Positions 9,073-17,085 of a stretch of 17,116 nt of DNA are shown in pieces (the stretch's first letter is position 1; every line of letters starts with the position of its first letter). The stretch comes from Saccoglossus kowalevskii. Its lineage: Eukaryota > Hemichordata > Enteropneusta > Harrimaniidae. The DNA is taken from positions 499,937 to 517,052 of the forward strand of contig NW_003126387.1 in the NCBI RefSeq assembly GCF_000003605.2, read 5' to 3'. The translations under genes were made by a program, and so were the position numbers. The notes below the pieces were generated by a model. That model was not told the DNA's origin and made no database searches. It worked only from the letters and a program-made list of their open reading frames with translations.

Positions 9073-9079
9073 GTGGCAT

Positions 9080-10212
9080 AGTGCGAATGGGTGACGCGAA
9101 GGTCGATCAAAGAGTCGATATCGTTTTGATCTGTTGACGTTCATCAATGAATATGTTTTGAGTAATTATGCTTTTTATATGACGAACAACCAAACACAGT
9201 GGTCGATTTGCCTTCACCCATACACGTCATTTTGATGTTACAGAAGCATTGCATCAATTGAGGGCGCTATTTATAGGAAAGCTGTGTCATGTGATATGTC
9301 ATTGTACAGTACCTAAAGGGTTGGTGGACTGTAGTTATTAGATCACCGTGGTTGTTTTTAAAAGCTTACAACAAGTTATGTGCCATGTATGTTGTATCCA
9401 CTGATATAATATACGATTTGTTCCATCTCTGAGAGTGAATTTTACGGGGAAAAAATACGAGTAAAAAAACACATCAATGACGGTCTTACGACTGATCATA
9501 TGAAAAACCAACCCTTCCCTTTCTACTGCAAACTCTAAATTAGTATTTTGCAGTAACGTGACCATCAGCGAAGTCAATTGAAGGACATTCTTTATTGGCG
9601 GTGAATACGTGTATCCGACCTCGCTCGCTCAATCCCATGTCTGAAAATAACAATTGTTTCATGGATTTCCGTGAAGTGGCATTGATTTATCCATCGACCT
9701 TATGAGGTCCATGATTAGATCAGTGTCATTGTATGCCTACTTCACACTACACCATCACATATGTACACTATATTAGTATTTTTATCCATAAAAAGTTCGA
9801 TTTTTGCGCCGGTGTATTTCAAATGATTAATTATTAACTATTATAAACCATGGGGTAGAATGTGAGAAGTGCAAATTTACTTTTCATGGTGGCTTATCTG
9901 AACAGTTTTCTTTTTCTTGAACAACATCTTGCTAGTATTTTTCCTCTCTCAATACGCAGCTCACAATTGTTCTCAACAAATCTTCCTGTCACCCTGACTG
10001 GGGAGTCGATCATTGATACACACGTGTTCAATTCTTTCAGTTCAGATTGTTTAAGCATGTATGGTGGGTGTTGGTAGACAGATTTGATGCATGGCATGTT
10101 ATTATTGGAGAAGAATTGATTTTCAGTATTGTTGTTTTATGTTACGTGGTCACGTGATGAATATCATTGGACTACGACTTATCATGAAATGAAAACACTA
10201 TTCTTGTCGTTC
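9080..10212. other. Intergenic stretch, no gene recognised
   Basis: CpG frequency rises here relative to 6-9 kb. Open frames of 67-79 codons occur on both strands but resemble nothing. Contents include an AGGGCGCTATT end-like motif at 9261-9271, an imperfect foldback CATCGACCT...AGGTCCATG at 9692-9713, and CACGTG at 10021 and 10151. Confidence 0.6.
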
Positions 10213-10220
10213 GATTAAAC

Positions 10221-10246
10221 CATAGACCCCTTTTAGAGGGTCTATG
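10221..10246. mobile_element. 26-bp micro-foldback with exact 7-bp flanking direct repeats
   Basis: CATAGACCC (10221-10229) and GGGTCTATG (10238-10246) form perfect 9-bp arms around an 8-nt loop. ATTAAAC abuts both ends (10214-10220 and 10247-10253), as expected of a target-site duplication. The insert is far too small to encode anything. It could be an extremely short MITE or the remnant of a larger element deleted internally. Confidence 0.7.
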
Positions 10247-10253
10247 ATTAAAC

Positions 10254-11330
10254 ATTGAAATTCTTTAATACGCATGCGCACTGGTTGTTTTTGGTACTTA
10301 GAATAACAATCATTTCATTTTCGTCTAGCGAATACTTTTGTGTGTCTTTGCAAACGCAGCATTTTTAGTTTATCGTAAATCATAATCCGATTTGGTCTAC
10401 AGTATGGAGTGTGTCGAACAACAATATTAAAAAATATCATCCATATTTCATATTTTTAACTCCAGAATGATAATCCTTCACTGTCTATACAGGATATTGA
10501 ATGAACTCCAACATCCGACTTCAGGTACATAACAATCCTTTCAATAAGGAATATTAGCATTGTTTTCGACCATGGAAATTCACGAGCTAGTTCCGTTCAG
10601 GTTTAGTTGCTTGGGATAATGTACTGAACATTTATGTTACCAAGGTGTCCTTCATATGTGAATTTTATTTGAATGTTTGCTTTGGCCTTCATTGGTGTAA
10701 TAGCGCCCTCTTGAATTCAATTGACACGAACGTTAAAAGGCGGTGGCCGTCGAGCAGCGCGTGTTCGAATTTCATGTAAATAAACAATGTATTTTACACG
10801 CGTTGTATACGTAGCTATGAGTCCCATACTATGACTGCCGCCCGTTAAACATTGAATTATAGAACAAAAACAGACGGCAACGAAATAATCGTATTATTTC
10901 GGGAAATCTGTAGTCGGTGGTACAGGGGGCTTTGTTGTCTGGACACTACTGAACTTGTACAAGCCAGTGTGCCATTTTACCTGTGCCATTGTATTTAGTG
11001 TCATCATTTCTTGTGCCAATTTACCACGCACCCGAACAATCACTTGAGGTCTAACATCAAATTAATAAAATCAAATCAGTACTATTTATTATTATTTTTT
11101 CTTCATTTCCATCACCAATTCTGAATTCAAACCTAGTGTTACAATTACGTACTGGCATCCCGTTACACACTGTCAGTTCACACGACGTTACAGTATTATT
11201 TAGAATCAACAACTTGCATGTTTAAAGTAGACATCATAAACATATATTACAGAAATTTTATAAATAGATTGTTTACTAGTTATATTCATTAGTGGCAATT
11301 TCGCAATGCTTTAACCGTGAGATCACCTAG
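10254..11330. other. Intergenic stretch with NRF-1-like site, no gene recognised
   Basis: Holds CGCATGCGCA at 10271-10280, an NRF-1-type palindrome, the diverged element at 10733-10848, an inverted repeat CGAAATAAT...ATTATTTCG at 10881-10901 and a repeated TGTGCCAttTTACC segment (about 10968 and 11012). No exon could be assigned. Confidence 0.55.
10733..10848. repeat. GGCGGTGG-family element, diverged, TTAA at both ends
   Basis: GTTAAAAGGCGGTGGCCGTC at 10732-10751 resembles the ends of the elements at 14.55-15.31 kb. An inverted, weaker partner, GACTGCCGCCCGTTAA (10833-10848), closes a unit of about 116 bp bounded by TTAA. Only about half of the positions in the two ends match, so the pairing is tentative, while membership of the left end in the family is clearer. 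Confidence 0.45.
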
Positions 11331-11370
11331 TAATCACGTGATCGCGCAAACGGATGCAGCGATTGGCTGG
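11331..11370. promoter_or_regulatory. Promoter-like cluster: CACGTG E-box, CpGs, CCAAT box
   Basis: AATCACGTGATC at 11333-11344 is a palindromic E-box, followed by several CpGs and ATTGG (reverse CCAAT) at 11362-11366. Clusters of this kind are common in animal promoters, but no first exon, TATA box or transcript evidence can be seen, so this is only a candidate. Confidence 0.22.
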
Positions 11371-12227
11371 TCGCATGTTTACTATGTCACGACTTAGAGT
11401 TTTATGAGTTTCCTAAAACAAGGACGTAAACAAAGATCATTTTTTACCTCCAAGCCTGAACACAACCCTTTGTTCACAGCACTAGTTGAAGGAGTTTCAT
11501 AAAATGGATCGTGGAAGAATGCATGAGCTTTTCAGCCTATGATTGAAGTGAATGTTGCGTCGATTTCACAGCGGTAGAGTTTCATTTTTTAGAGAGAAAT
11601 AGCTTTTAAAATCGTGGAAAATTAATAATAAACAGTACTGACCATTTAATTAATTTTAAAACCTCAAGTGACTGTTTATAACAGTTCCGGCCTGCCATGA
11701 TCAAACACTAATCTAGTATATACAGCGTTGTGTGTTCGTACTGACAGTGCATAGTAATACTGACTCCAATTATTATTATTTTTTTTGATTTTGTTGAAAA
11801 TGGATTATGTTTTGAAAGTTTTTTTTTGTTTCCACGTTGTTTAAATTATACATAAGTAAGGGTGTCGTAATAGAATCAAATAATGCATTCCATCTGTCTG
11901 TGGTGTTTTTCCACAACGGAAATACATCGACTGGAACAAACAATTCAATGAGGTGTGTATAATACTATTACCCCCCCTCGATCTACTCATGCAAGTACAA
12001 CTGTCAATACAATATTTTAGCTGACACAAAATACTAACATCGATATTTTGTTTTCAAACAATGGAATTAATGCCGCGTGACGGCTGTACGTGTTCAAAAT
12101 TCAGTCATTGAGCTATATATGATTGTATTATGCTTATTATGATATTGTTTTAGTTTATAATTTCGTAAATGTTTACATTACGTAATTGTCGTGAATATGG
12201 CGTTATATTCAAACAGACAAATAAAAT
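11371..12227. other. Intergenic stretch, nothing recognised
   Basis: AT-rich with T runs near 11780 and 11820. ATGGATCGTGGA at 11504 has an acceptable start context but reaches a stop after 12 codons. No repeat or RNA gene was recognised. Confidence 0.5.
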
Positions 12228-12250
12228 ATGACATTCATACATCTAGTAAT

Positions 12251-12565
12251 AAATATAATGGAATTTTATTTTGAAATTAGAAAAAAATTTACATTGTGTC
12301 GTCTGCTCCTGGTGGGCCAATCCACTACGTCGATAGGGGTGAGCATTTTAAATCCTGAGAAGGGTGATTTTTTGTTTGTTTTAATCAATGAAAATATAAT
12401 TTATTTTCTAACTGTACGAAACGTTCATTGTGATGGTGTTATATTCATTGAAGTCAGATTAAATTTGATTAGTTCCCTATCTAATCATCGCCACCCCCTT
12501 AATATCAAATTACCCGCAACATAGTTCAGTGGTCTTTTATTTCTATTGAAATAAGAAAAATTACA
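12251..12565 (+). repeat. Diverged repeat pair, copy 1
   Basis: Shares an ordered set of blocks with 13400-13730: AAATATAATGGAAT, CGTCT.....GGTGGGCCA.TCCA.TA.GTCG, CATCGTGGCA-like, CACCCCCTT.AT.TCAA, and TACATTTCGTA. Spacing between the main blocks is similar (about 160-180 bp from GGGCCA to CACCCCCTT). The copies are old and heavily diverged; class unknown. Confidence 0.55.
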
Positions 12566-13395
12566 TTTCGTATAATTAGTAAAATGAAGTAATTTATTTC
12601 TACATATATTTCTAGACTACTAAATCGTATTATTTTCGTCCACCTTCAAGTAAAAGAATGACTGGCCTATACGTCACGATTTTTGATTAGCTCCACCCCT
12701 GCATTTATAAACTGTTTGTGCTATGGATAAAAACCATGGAAGGTAGTTCTACTGCCTATTACATTCCATGATATTAACTGGTAAATATTGTGACTGAACA
12801 AAACGTCCGCGGTAAATATTTACATGATTGTACCGGTTATTATTTTTGCAATTGCACAATAGAACCTGCAATACTTATTATGCGTTCTATGGTTGAAACC
12901 ATGTTTGTTTGTTTTTAGACATTTTCGTTCACTTGAAGCTTTCCGCGTTAATTTGAGATTAGGGGCCCGATACGACCGATTAAATAGTGCTTACTCTGAC
13001 TTTTCTGTTTGTGGTGTTTTTTCCCCAGAAGCGGGTCTCGTTTTAGCTAAAGACCATAATATTATTACTCACTAGGTCGACTCGGAAAAAAAATGTAGTG
13101 TGTATATACATATACCGGTACATCAACTCGGCATATGCATGTTTAGCATTTACTCGCCACGGTTACACATGTTCAAAAACAGACAATCCCATAGACTGAG
13201 ACAATCACGTCTTGTCAGTGGGATACTTTACGTTATTATAGCGCAAATAAAGCTAATAATTTTAGTTTATTATTTCACAATAAACCATAGTGTCCACGTG
13301 GTCTGATGTGATATTCATTTGTGCATTATGTTCGAAATATTACATGTATACACAACCTGTTGATTGTCTACGCATCGATTATTGGTTACTGTGAT
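12566..13395. other. Intergenic stretch, nothing firmly recognised
   Basis: Contains the loose inverted pair CATGGAA (12735) and TTCCATG (12764), without flanking direct repeats, and CACGTG at 13295-13300. The 60- and 68-codon open frames here have no recognisable content. Confidence 0.5.
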
Positions 13396-13399
13396 AAAT

Positions 13400-13735
13400 A
13401 TAAAATATAATGGAATCTGTTTATAAATAAAAGTGGTGGATAGATGCAGTGTTGTCTATATCATGTGTTCGTCTTTGGTGGGCCAGTCCATTATGTCGCT
13501 GGGAGGGAAAGATATAATGTGAATTGTTTCCGATTAACCAAGGTGCAACTCATTTCAAAACTATATACAAAACCCATCGTGGCAAGATTTTGTTCATAAA
13601 AGTCCGATTGAAAGCTGCTGCCCCTCAAACCACCCTGTGCACCCCCTTGATCTCAATCAAATGGGACACACCTTATTTCACTGGCGCATATCCTTCGGTT
13701 TTTTGAAATATTTTTGAAGTAGTACATTTCGTAAC
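13400..13735 (+). repeat. Diverged repeat pair, copy 2
   Basis: Second member of the pair with 12251-12565, in the same orientation, about 1.15 kb downstream. GGTGGGCCAGTCCATTATGT corresponds to GGTGGGCCAATCCACTACGT of copy 1. Frames differ and are interrupted, so shared DNA ancestry rather than coding explains the match. Confidence 0.55.
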
Positions 13736-13818
13736 ACAAAAGATGCAATTATTGCTGCACATGTATCGTTAGTTGAAATGGCTTACACCTTCGTGCTATG
13801 TTCGTTCATTAATGTTTT

Positions 13819-13986
13819 ACCCTTTCACCACCAGACTTTCACACCTATTTTTTCTTGTATATTCTTCAATATTGTTTGAAACGAACCCTAATTTGGGGGC
13901 CTGCAGATAAAATTTGAGTCAATTTTCAGTTTTTACTCAAAAAATGCTATTTTTTCCCAATCTCCTGAAAGAAAGTGCAGACTATA
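13819..13986 (-). repeat. Dispersed repeat, copy 2 (inverted)
   Basis: Read on the minus strand it matches 1228-1402 across the whole unit: TAGTCTGCACTTTC at one end and GTCTGGTGGTGAAAGGG at the other, with AAAATTGACTCAA and ATATTGAAGAATATA between. The copies are 12.4 kb apart in opposite orientation and moderately diverged, with several small indels. Confidence 0.85.
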
Positions 13987-13989
13987 GAC

Positions 13990-14540
13990 CGTACAACCTG
14001 TATACCATGTGAAACGGTACCTCCATGATTGTGTATCTTTATTGTTAAGTGTATTGTGTTTTTTCACGTATTATAAAAACTATTCATATATAGAACGAGT
14101 TTATTTCGTATTTATTTTTAAAAAAATATGTTAAATTTAGACACTACTAACTCCATGGAACGACGTACTACATGTCCGTTCAAATAACAAACGTCAGTGT
14201 TTAGCCGTGTAAACTCTAAACTGGACGTTATTATTCTGACCACGTAGCCATTTTATGTTTCTTAACTCTGGAACGTTTAGCAGTTCATCGCAGATAAATT
14301 ATAAATTTACAAATAAATAGTAAAAAACGTTGGTAAAAGGCAGGTTTCCCTACCATTAACGACACGACATTGAACTTTGTCACATGATTTTGAACCTTCG
14401 AAACTGAATCACGCGAGATCTCATTAGAGGCGGAAAAAAAACGATTGGCATTGAGGTTAAAAAAATGTCTGTAAACACTATAGTTGCACGGTAGTAACTG
14501 CATAACCAGAAAAAGAATTTATAATGTAAACACGCAAATA
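13990..14540. other. Intergenic stretch, nothing recognised
   Basis: AT-rich with scattered CpGs. Overlapping minus-strand open frames of 60-72 codons lie at 14285-14663 but show no domain and no splice-linked partner. Confidence 0.5.
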
Positions 14541-14544
14541 CGAT

Positions 14545-14629
14545 GCGCGGTGCGACGACCACCGCCCTTTAATTATGGTGGAGGTAACACCAGCGACCAT
14601 TCCCGAAGAGAATTGTAAGTGCATCGGCA
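14545..14629 (+). repeat. GGCGGTGG-family repeat, copy A
   Basis: Near-duplicate of 15282-15355 in direct orientation. Over the aligned part I count six substitutions, all transitions, and one 12-bp segment (CATTCCCGAAGA at 14598-14609) absent from the other copy. It contains CGACGACCACCGCCCTTTAA, the reverse complement of the family core. Confidence 0.85.
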
Positions 14630-15005
14630 ATTGGGTTTGGTATAGTTTAACTGAAAATGACACAGGTAATTATTACAGCCTAGGCCATTTACACAGTGCC
14701 ATTTTTTACCGCGCATCAGTCTGAAACATGTCTAGAAAATAACAATTCAATGTACCTCCCCGACGAAAAAATAATTATGAAAAACGTGACAACACAGTGC
14801 AGAGCAGAGTAACGTTCCTTAGCAACAATCACAATGGGTGTAGTGACTATTTCCAAATTACCGTGTTCACATGTGTTTTTGTGTTTGTCTTTTTATGCTG
14901 ATGGCAGTTGCGTCATCGTAAGAGAAAAATAAGATATAAACACGTTACGCCTACATAAGGGGGTTTAAAAATGGTGGAGTTTAAATGGCGGTGGTCGTCG
15001 CGCCA

Positions 15006-15015
15006 CGCATGCGCG
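15006..15015. promoter_or_regulatory. NRF-1-like palindrome CGCATGCGCG
   Basis: Close match to the NRF-1 consensus, placed just inside the left inverted repeat. It may simply be element sequence. No transcript start can be assigned. Confidence 0.2.
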
Positions 15016-15032
15016 AGATATTGGACTCAACG

Positions 15033-15168
15033 AGTACAAAGTGGGGCGTTACTAAGCTTTAACTATGTAATTTCTTCGGTGATTGGAAAGTCTCGAAAGA
15101 AGTACAAAGTGGGGCGTTACTAAGCTTTAACTATGTAATTTCTTCGGTGATTGGAAAGTCTCGAAAGA
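15033..15168 (+). repeat. Perfect tandem duplication, two 68-bp units
   Basis: Units 15033-15100 and 15101-15168 are identical as read, starting AGTACAAAGTGGGGCGTTAC and ending GGAAAGTCTCGAAAGA. Absence of any difference points to a recent duplication, or to an assembly artefact. It contains ATTGG (reverse CCAAT) in each unit. Confidence 0.97.
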
Positions 15169-15281
15169 GTCACCGGCGCTAATTATAGTGTACGTTGCGC
15201 CTTGGTCAAAACACATACTCGTGATTTCCATTAGAAGAGCGCATTTGATTGTGGGAAAATCAATGTTTATCAACACAAATG

Positions 15282-15355
15282 GCGCAGCGCGGCGACCACC
15301 GCCCTTTAATTACGGTGGAGGTGACACCAGCGACGAATTGTAAGTGCATTGGCGT
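15282..15355 (+). repeat. GGCGGTGG-family repeat, copy B
   Basis: Direct partner of 14545-14629. Both copies can be read in one frame (core peptide DHRPLI.VEVTPAT, then NCKCIG), but four of six substitutions change the amino acid, so coding constraint is not supported. Its left part is also the right inverted end of the TTAA-bounded element. Confidence 0.85.
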
Positions 15356-15359
15356 CTTG

Positions 15360-15890
15360 GCAATGTGGGGTAACATAATCAACTGTATTTCAGTTTATCC
15401 ACATTCCTTGTTGAGGGACTGTGGTTTATCATATTTAAAAGCAGTCGGAATACTAGTATGCCAATTGGTTCCGCCACAGAACTAAAACGTCAAGAGATTA
15501 GCTTCATGTTCCAACACGTTTATATGTATGTATATTATTATAACATTTTTCATGATCCTATTATTGCTCGATTGAAAAAGTACATAAAGGACAGAAATAC
15601 ACCTTAATAATCTGTGAAAATTCTACTACTTATGCTTATTCAATATCGCTTTCTGCATGGTCAACATCAAATTTATCATCTCCGTAGTTACTGATGGATA
15701 AGAACATTGGTGGGCGGAAGTGTCAGCCACCGGAATTTCGGCAACCATTCGCCAGAAGTTTTTGCCACGGTAGTTCTGGCCTCATACATGTTATATATCT
15801 TATTAATTGAGTTCTTACAGTTATTTATTTAGTTTTGACACGTACAAGCACGGCGTATTTCCAATTATTTAATTGTAATATAATTAAGCC
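15360..15890. other. Intergenic stretch, nothing recognised
   Basis: AT-rich sequence with no repeat, RNA gene or coding signal that I could support. Confidence 0.5.
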
Positions 15891-15894
15891 TGCT

Positions 15895-15992
15895 TGCAAT
15901 GTACGAGTTATTAGATAAATATAACTGAACCGACCCTGCAACGTACACGTTATTAGTAAAATACATATAAAAGCGGCGTACCTGCAACGTAC
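15895..15992 (+). repeat. Degenerate tandem motif TGCAAyGTAC, three copies
   Basis: TGCAATGTAC (15895), TGCAACGTAC (15937) and TGCAACGTAC (15983) recur at 42- and 46-bp spacing. The first two are followed by GTTATTAG after a C-rich or AG dinucleotide. It is probably an old short tandem repeat. Confidence 0.5.
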
Positions 15993-16588
15993 TGTTTTGT
16001 AAAAAATGTTCTCATCAAATATTGCTTACCGGATTTTTCACACCAAAATATATGCGGTTATTCAAATAATCGATAAGTTGAGAGTTGAAAAACATAATAT
16101 GGCTACTTGATCAGAACACTGACGTTCTGTTCAGAGTTTTATTAATAATACAAATGTATCTCAATTTATGCAAGTATATTGTATGATGACAATGAATAGC
16201 AAATGTACAATAAAACAATGAATTATGCCCGCATGTTTCATCATGTCATTGCCTGTGCAAACGATTTCGATTACATTCTGGGGTAACAGACGATCAAGTT
16301 GGACTCTAATCTATTTCTCACATTCATTGCCTGATAGCAGCCAAGCAACAGAGTTGTTCGTGGCGTGTAAACACACTACATGGGCAGTGAATAAATAACA
16401 TGACACTCAAACAATAAAGTTATAAAATTGAGATCGACACGAACCGTTTGTTCTGATTGCTTGCGGGGTAAGATTTTAGAAAATAAATGGCACACTCAGG
16501 GTCAAATGACAGGAATTAATGGCACGGGTAATAACGGCACAATGGACACGGTCGGGGCGGTAATAATGTCACACATGTGGGAAAACTT
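15993..16588. other. Intergenic stretch, nothing recognised
   Basis: AT-rich with a CpG-containing segment near 16516-16565 (GGCACGGGTAATAACGGCAC). A 100-codon open frame begins at 16428 but shows no recognisable domain. Confidence 0.5.
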
Positions 16589-16596
16589 GATCCGAG

Positions 16597-16625
16597 CATG
16601 GAACTATGGGGTTTATAGTTCCATG
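16597..16625. mobile_element. 29-bp micro-foldback with exact 7-bp flanking direct repeats
   Basis: CATGGAACTAT (16597-16607) and ATAGTTCCATG (16615-16625) are perfect 11-bp arms around GGGGTTT. ATCCGAG directly abuts both ends (16590-16596 and 16626-16632). This is the same layout as 10221-10246 but a different arm sequence, so the two are independent insertions rather than copies of one another. Confidence 0.72.
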
Positions 16626-16632
16626 ATCCGAG

Positions 16633-17085
16633 GAATAAAAGCAAGGCTCGTGTTTCTGTTTGTTAGCAATCATGGTGTAGTAGACAAGTTGATATCTGAA
16701 TTCATGGGGTATTTTTTTAGACATTTTTAATTAACCTTATCAAGACAACAAAAACTGATCTGATCTCCGATAATTTAGATGTAAGATACCCAGAGTATTG
16801 CTAAAGGCCCGATGGCTAATGGTGGTTAACAAAACAGATGAGGGCGATTGAAAGCAACGATTCGTACCACATTTGGTGGTAGTTAGGCACTTAAATAACG
16901 TTCATTTTGATTTAAAATGGCGTCCGACCTACTTGTATAGCAGTTGTTGTTAGTGCAAATAAATAAATATGCTAATTTAAAACTAATATAATATTTGCCG
17001 CATAAACTCATACTTGTATGTTATAAAACATTCCATTGCTTCTTTCGCAAAACGCGTAGGAGAAAAGTCCCAGATACCATGTTGT
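16633..17085. other. Intergenic stretch, nothing recognised
   Basis: Contains AAAATGGCGTCC near 16915-16926, a YY1-like core, and AAATAAATAAATA near 16958. No gene was seen. Confidence 0.5.

Larger units (their letters stand above)
14981..15309. mobile_element. TTAA-bounded MITE-like element with GGCGGTGGTCG inverted ends
   Basis: TTAAATGGCGGTGGTCGTCG at 14981-15000 is mirrored by CGGCGACCACCGCCCTTTAA at 15290-15309. Over the first 23 bases inside TTAA the two ends differ at 4. TTAA at both ends suggests a piggyBac- or Kolobok-type target-site duplication. The interior is non-coding and includes the 68-bp tandem duplication. The left end can also pair with the copy at 14545, which leaves the true borders open. 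Confidence 0.6.

Noticed and set aside
9862-10097. Overlapping open frames of 67-71 codons on both strands
   Set aside because: Opposite-strand frames over the same DNA without any domain or codon signal; length expected by chance.
9260-10710. GAGGGCGCTATT at 9260 and its inverse at 10699 as ends of a 1.45-kb transposon
   Set aside because: Only 12 bp match, flanking bases do not form a target-site duplication, and the interior lacks a transposase frame.
10740-10775. GTGTTCGAATTTC as a tRNA-type B box marking a SINE
   Set aside because: No A box at the proper distance, no cloverleaf and no 3' tail could be found.
12735-12770. CATGGAA...TTCCATG as a further micro-foldback
   Set aside because: Arms are only 7 bp with a long loop, and the flanks (AAAAACC side and ATATTAA side) are not duplicated.
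15249-15485. 78-codon open frame containing the copy B repeat
   Set aside because: The frame is shared with copy A, but changes are mostly amino-acid altering, copy A lacks the start, and no domain is visible. Repeat origin explains the similarity.
16428-16730. 100-codon open frame near the end
   Set aside because: No recognisable motif, no splice partner, and it reads straight through the micro-foldback and its duplicated flanks.
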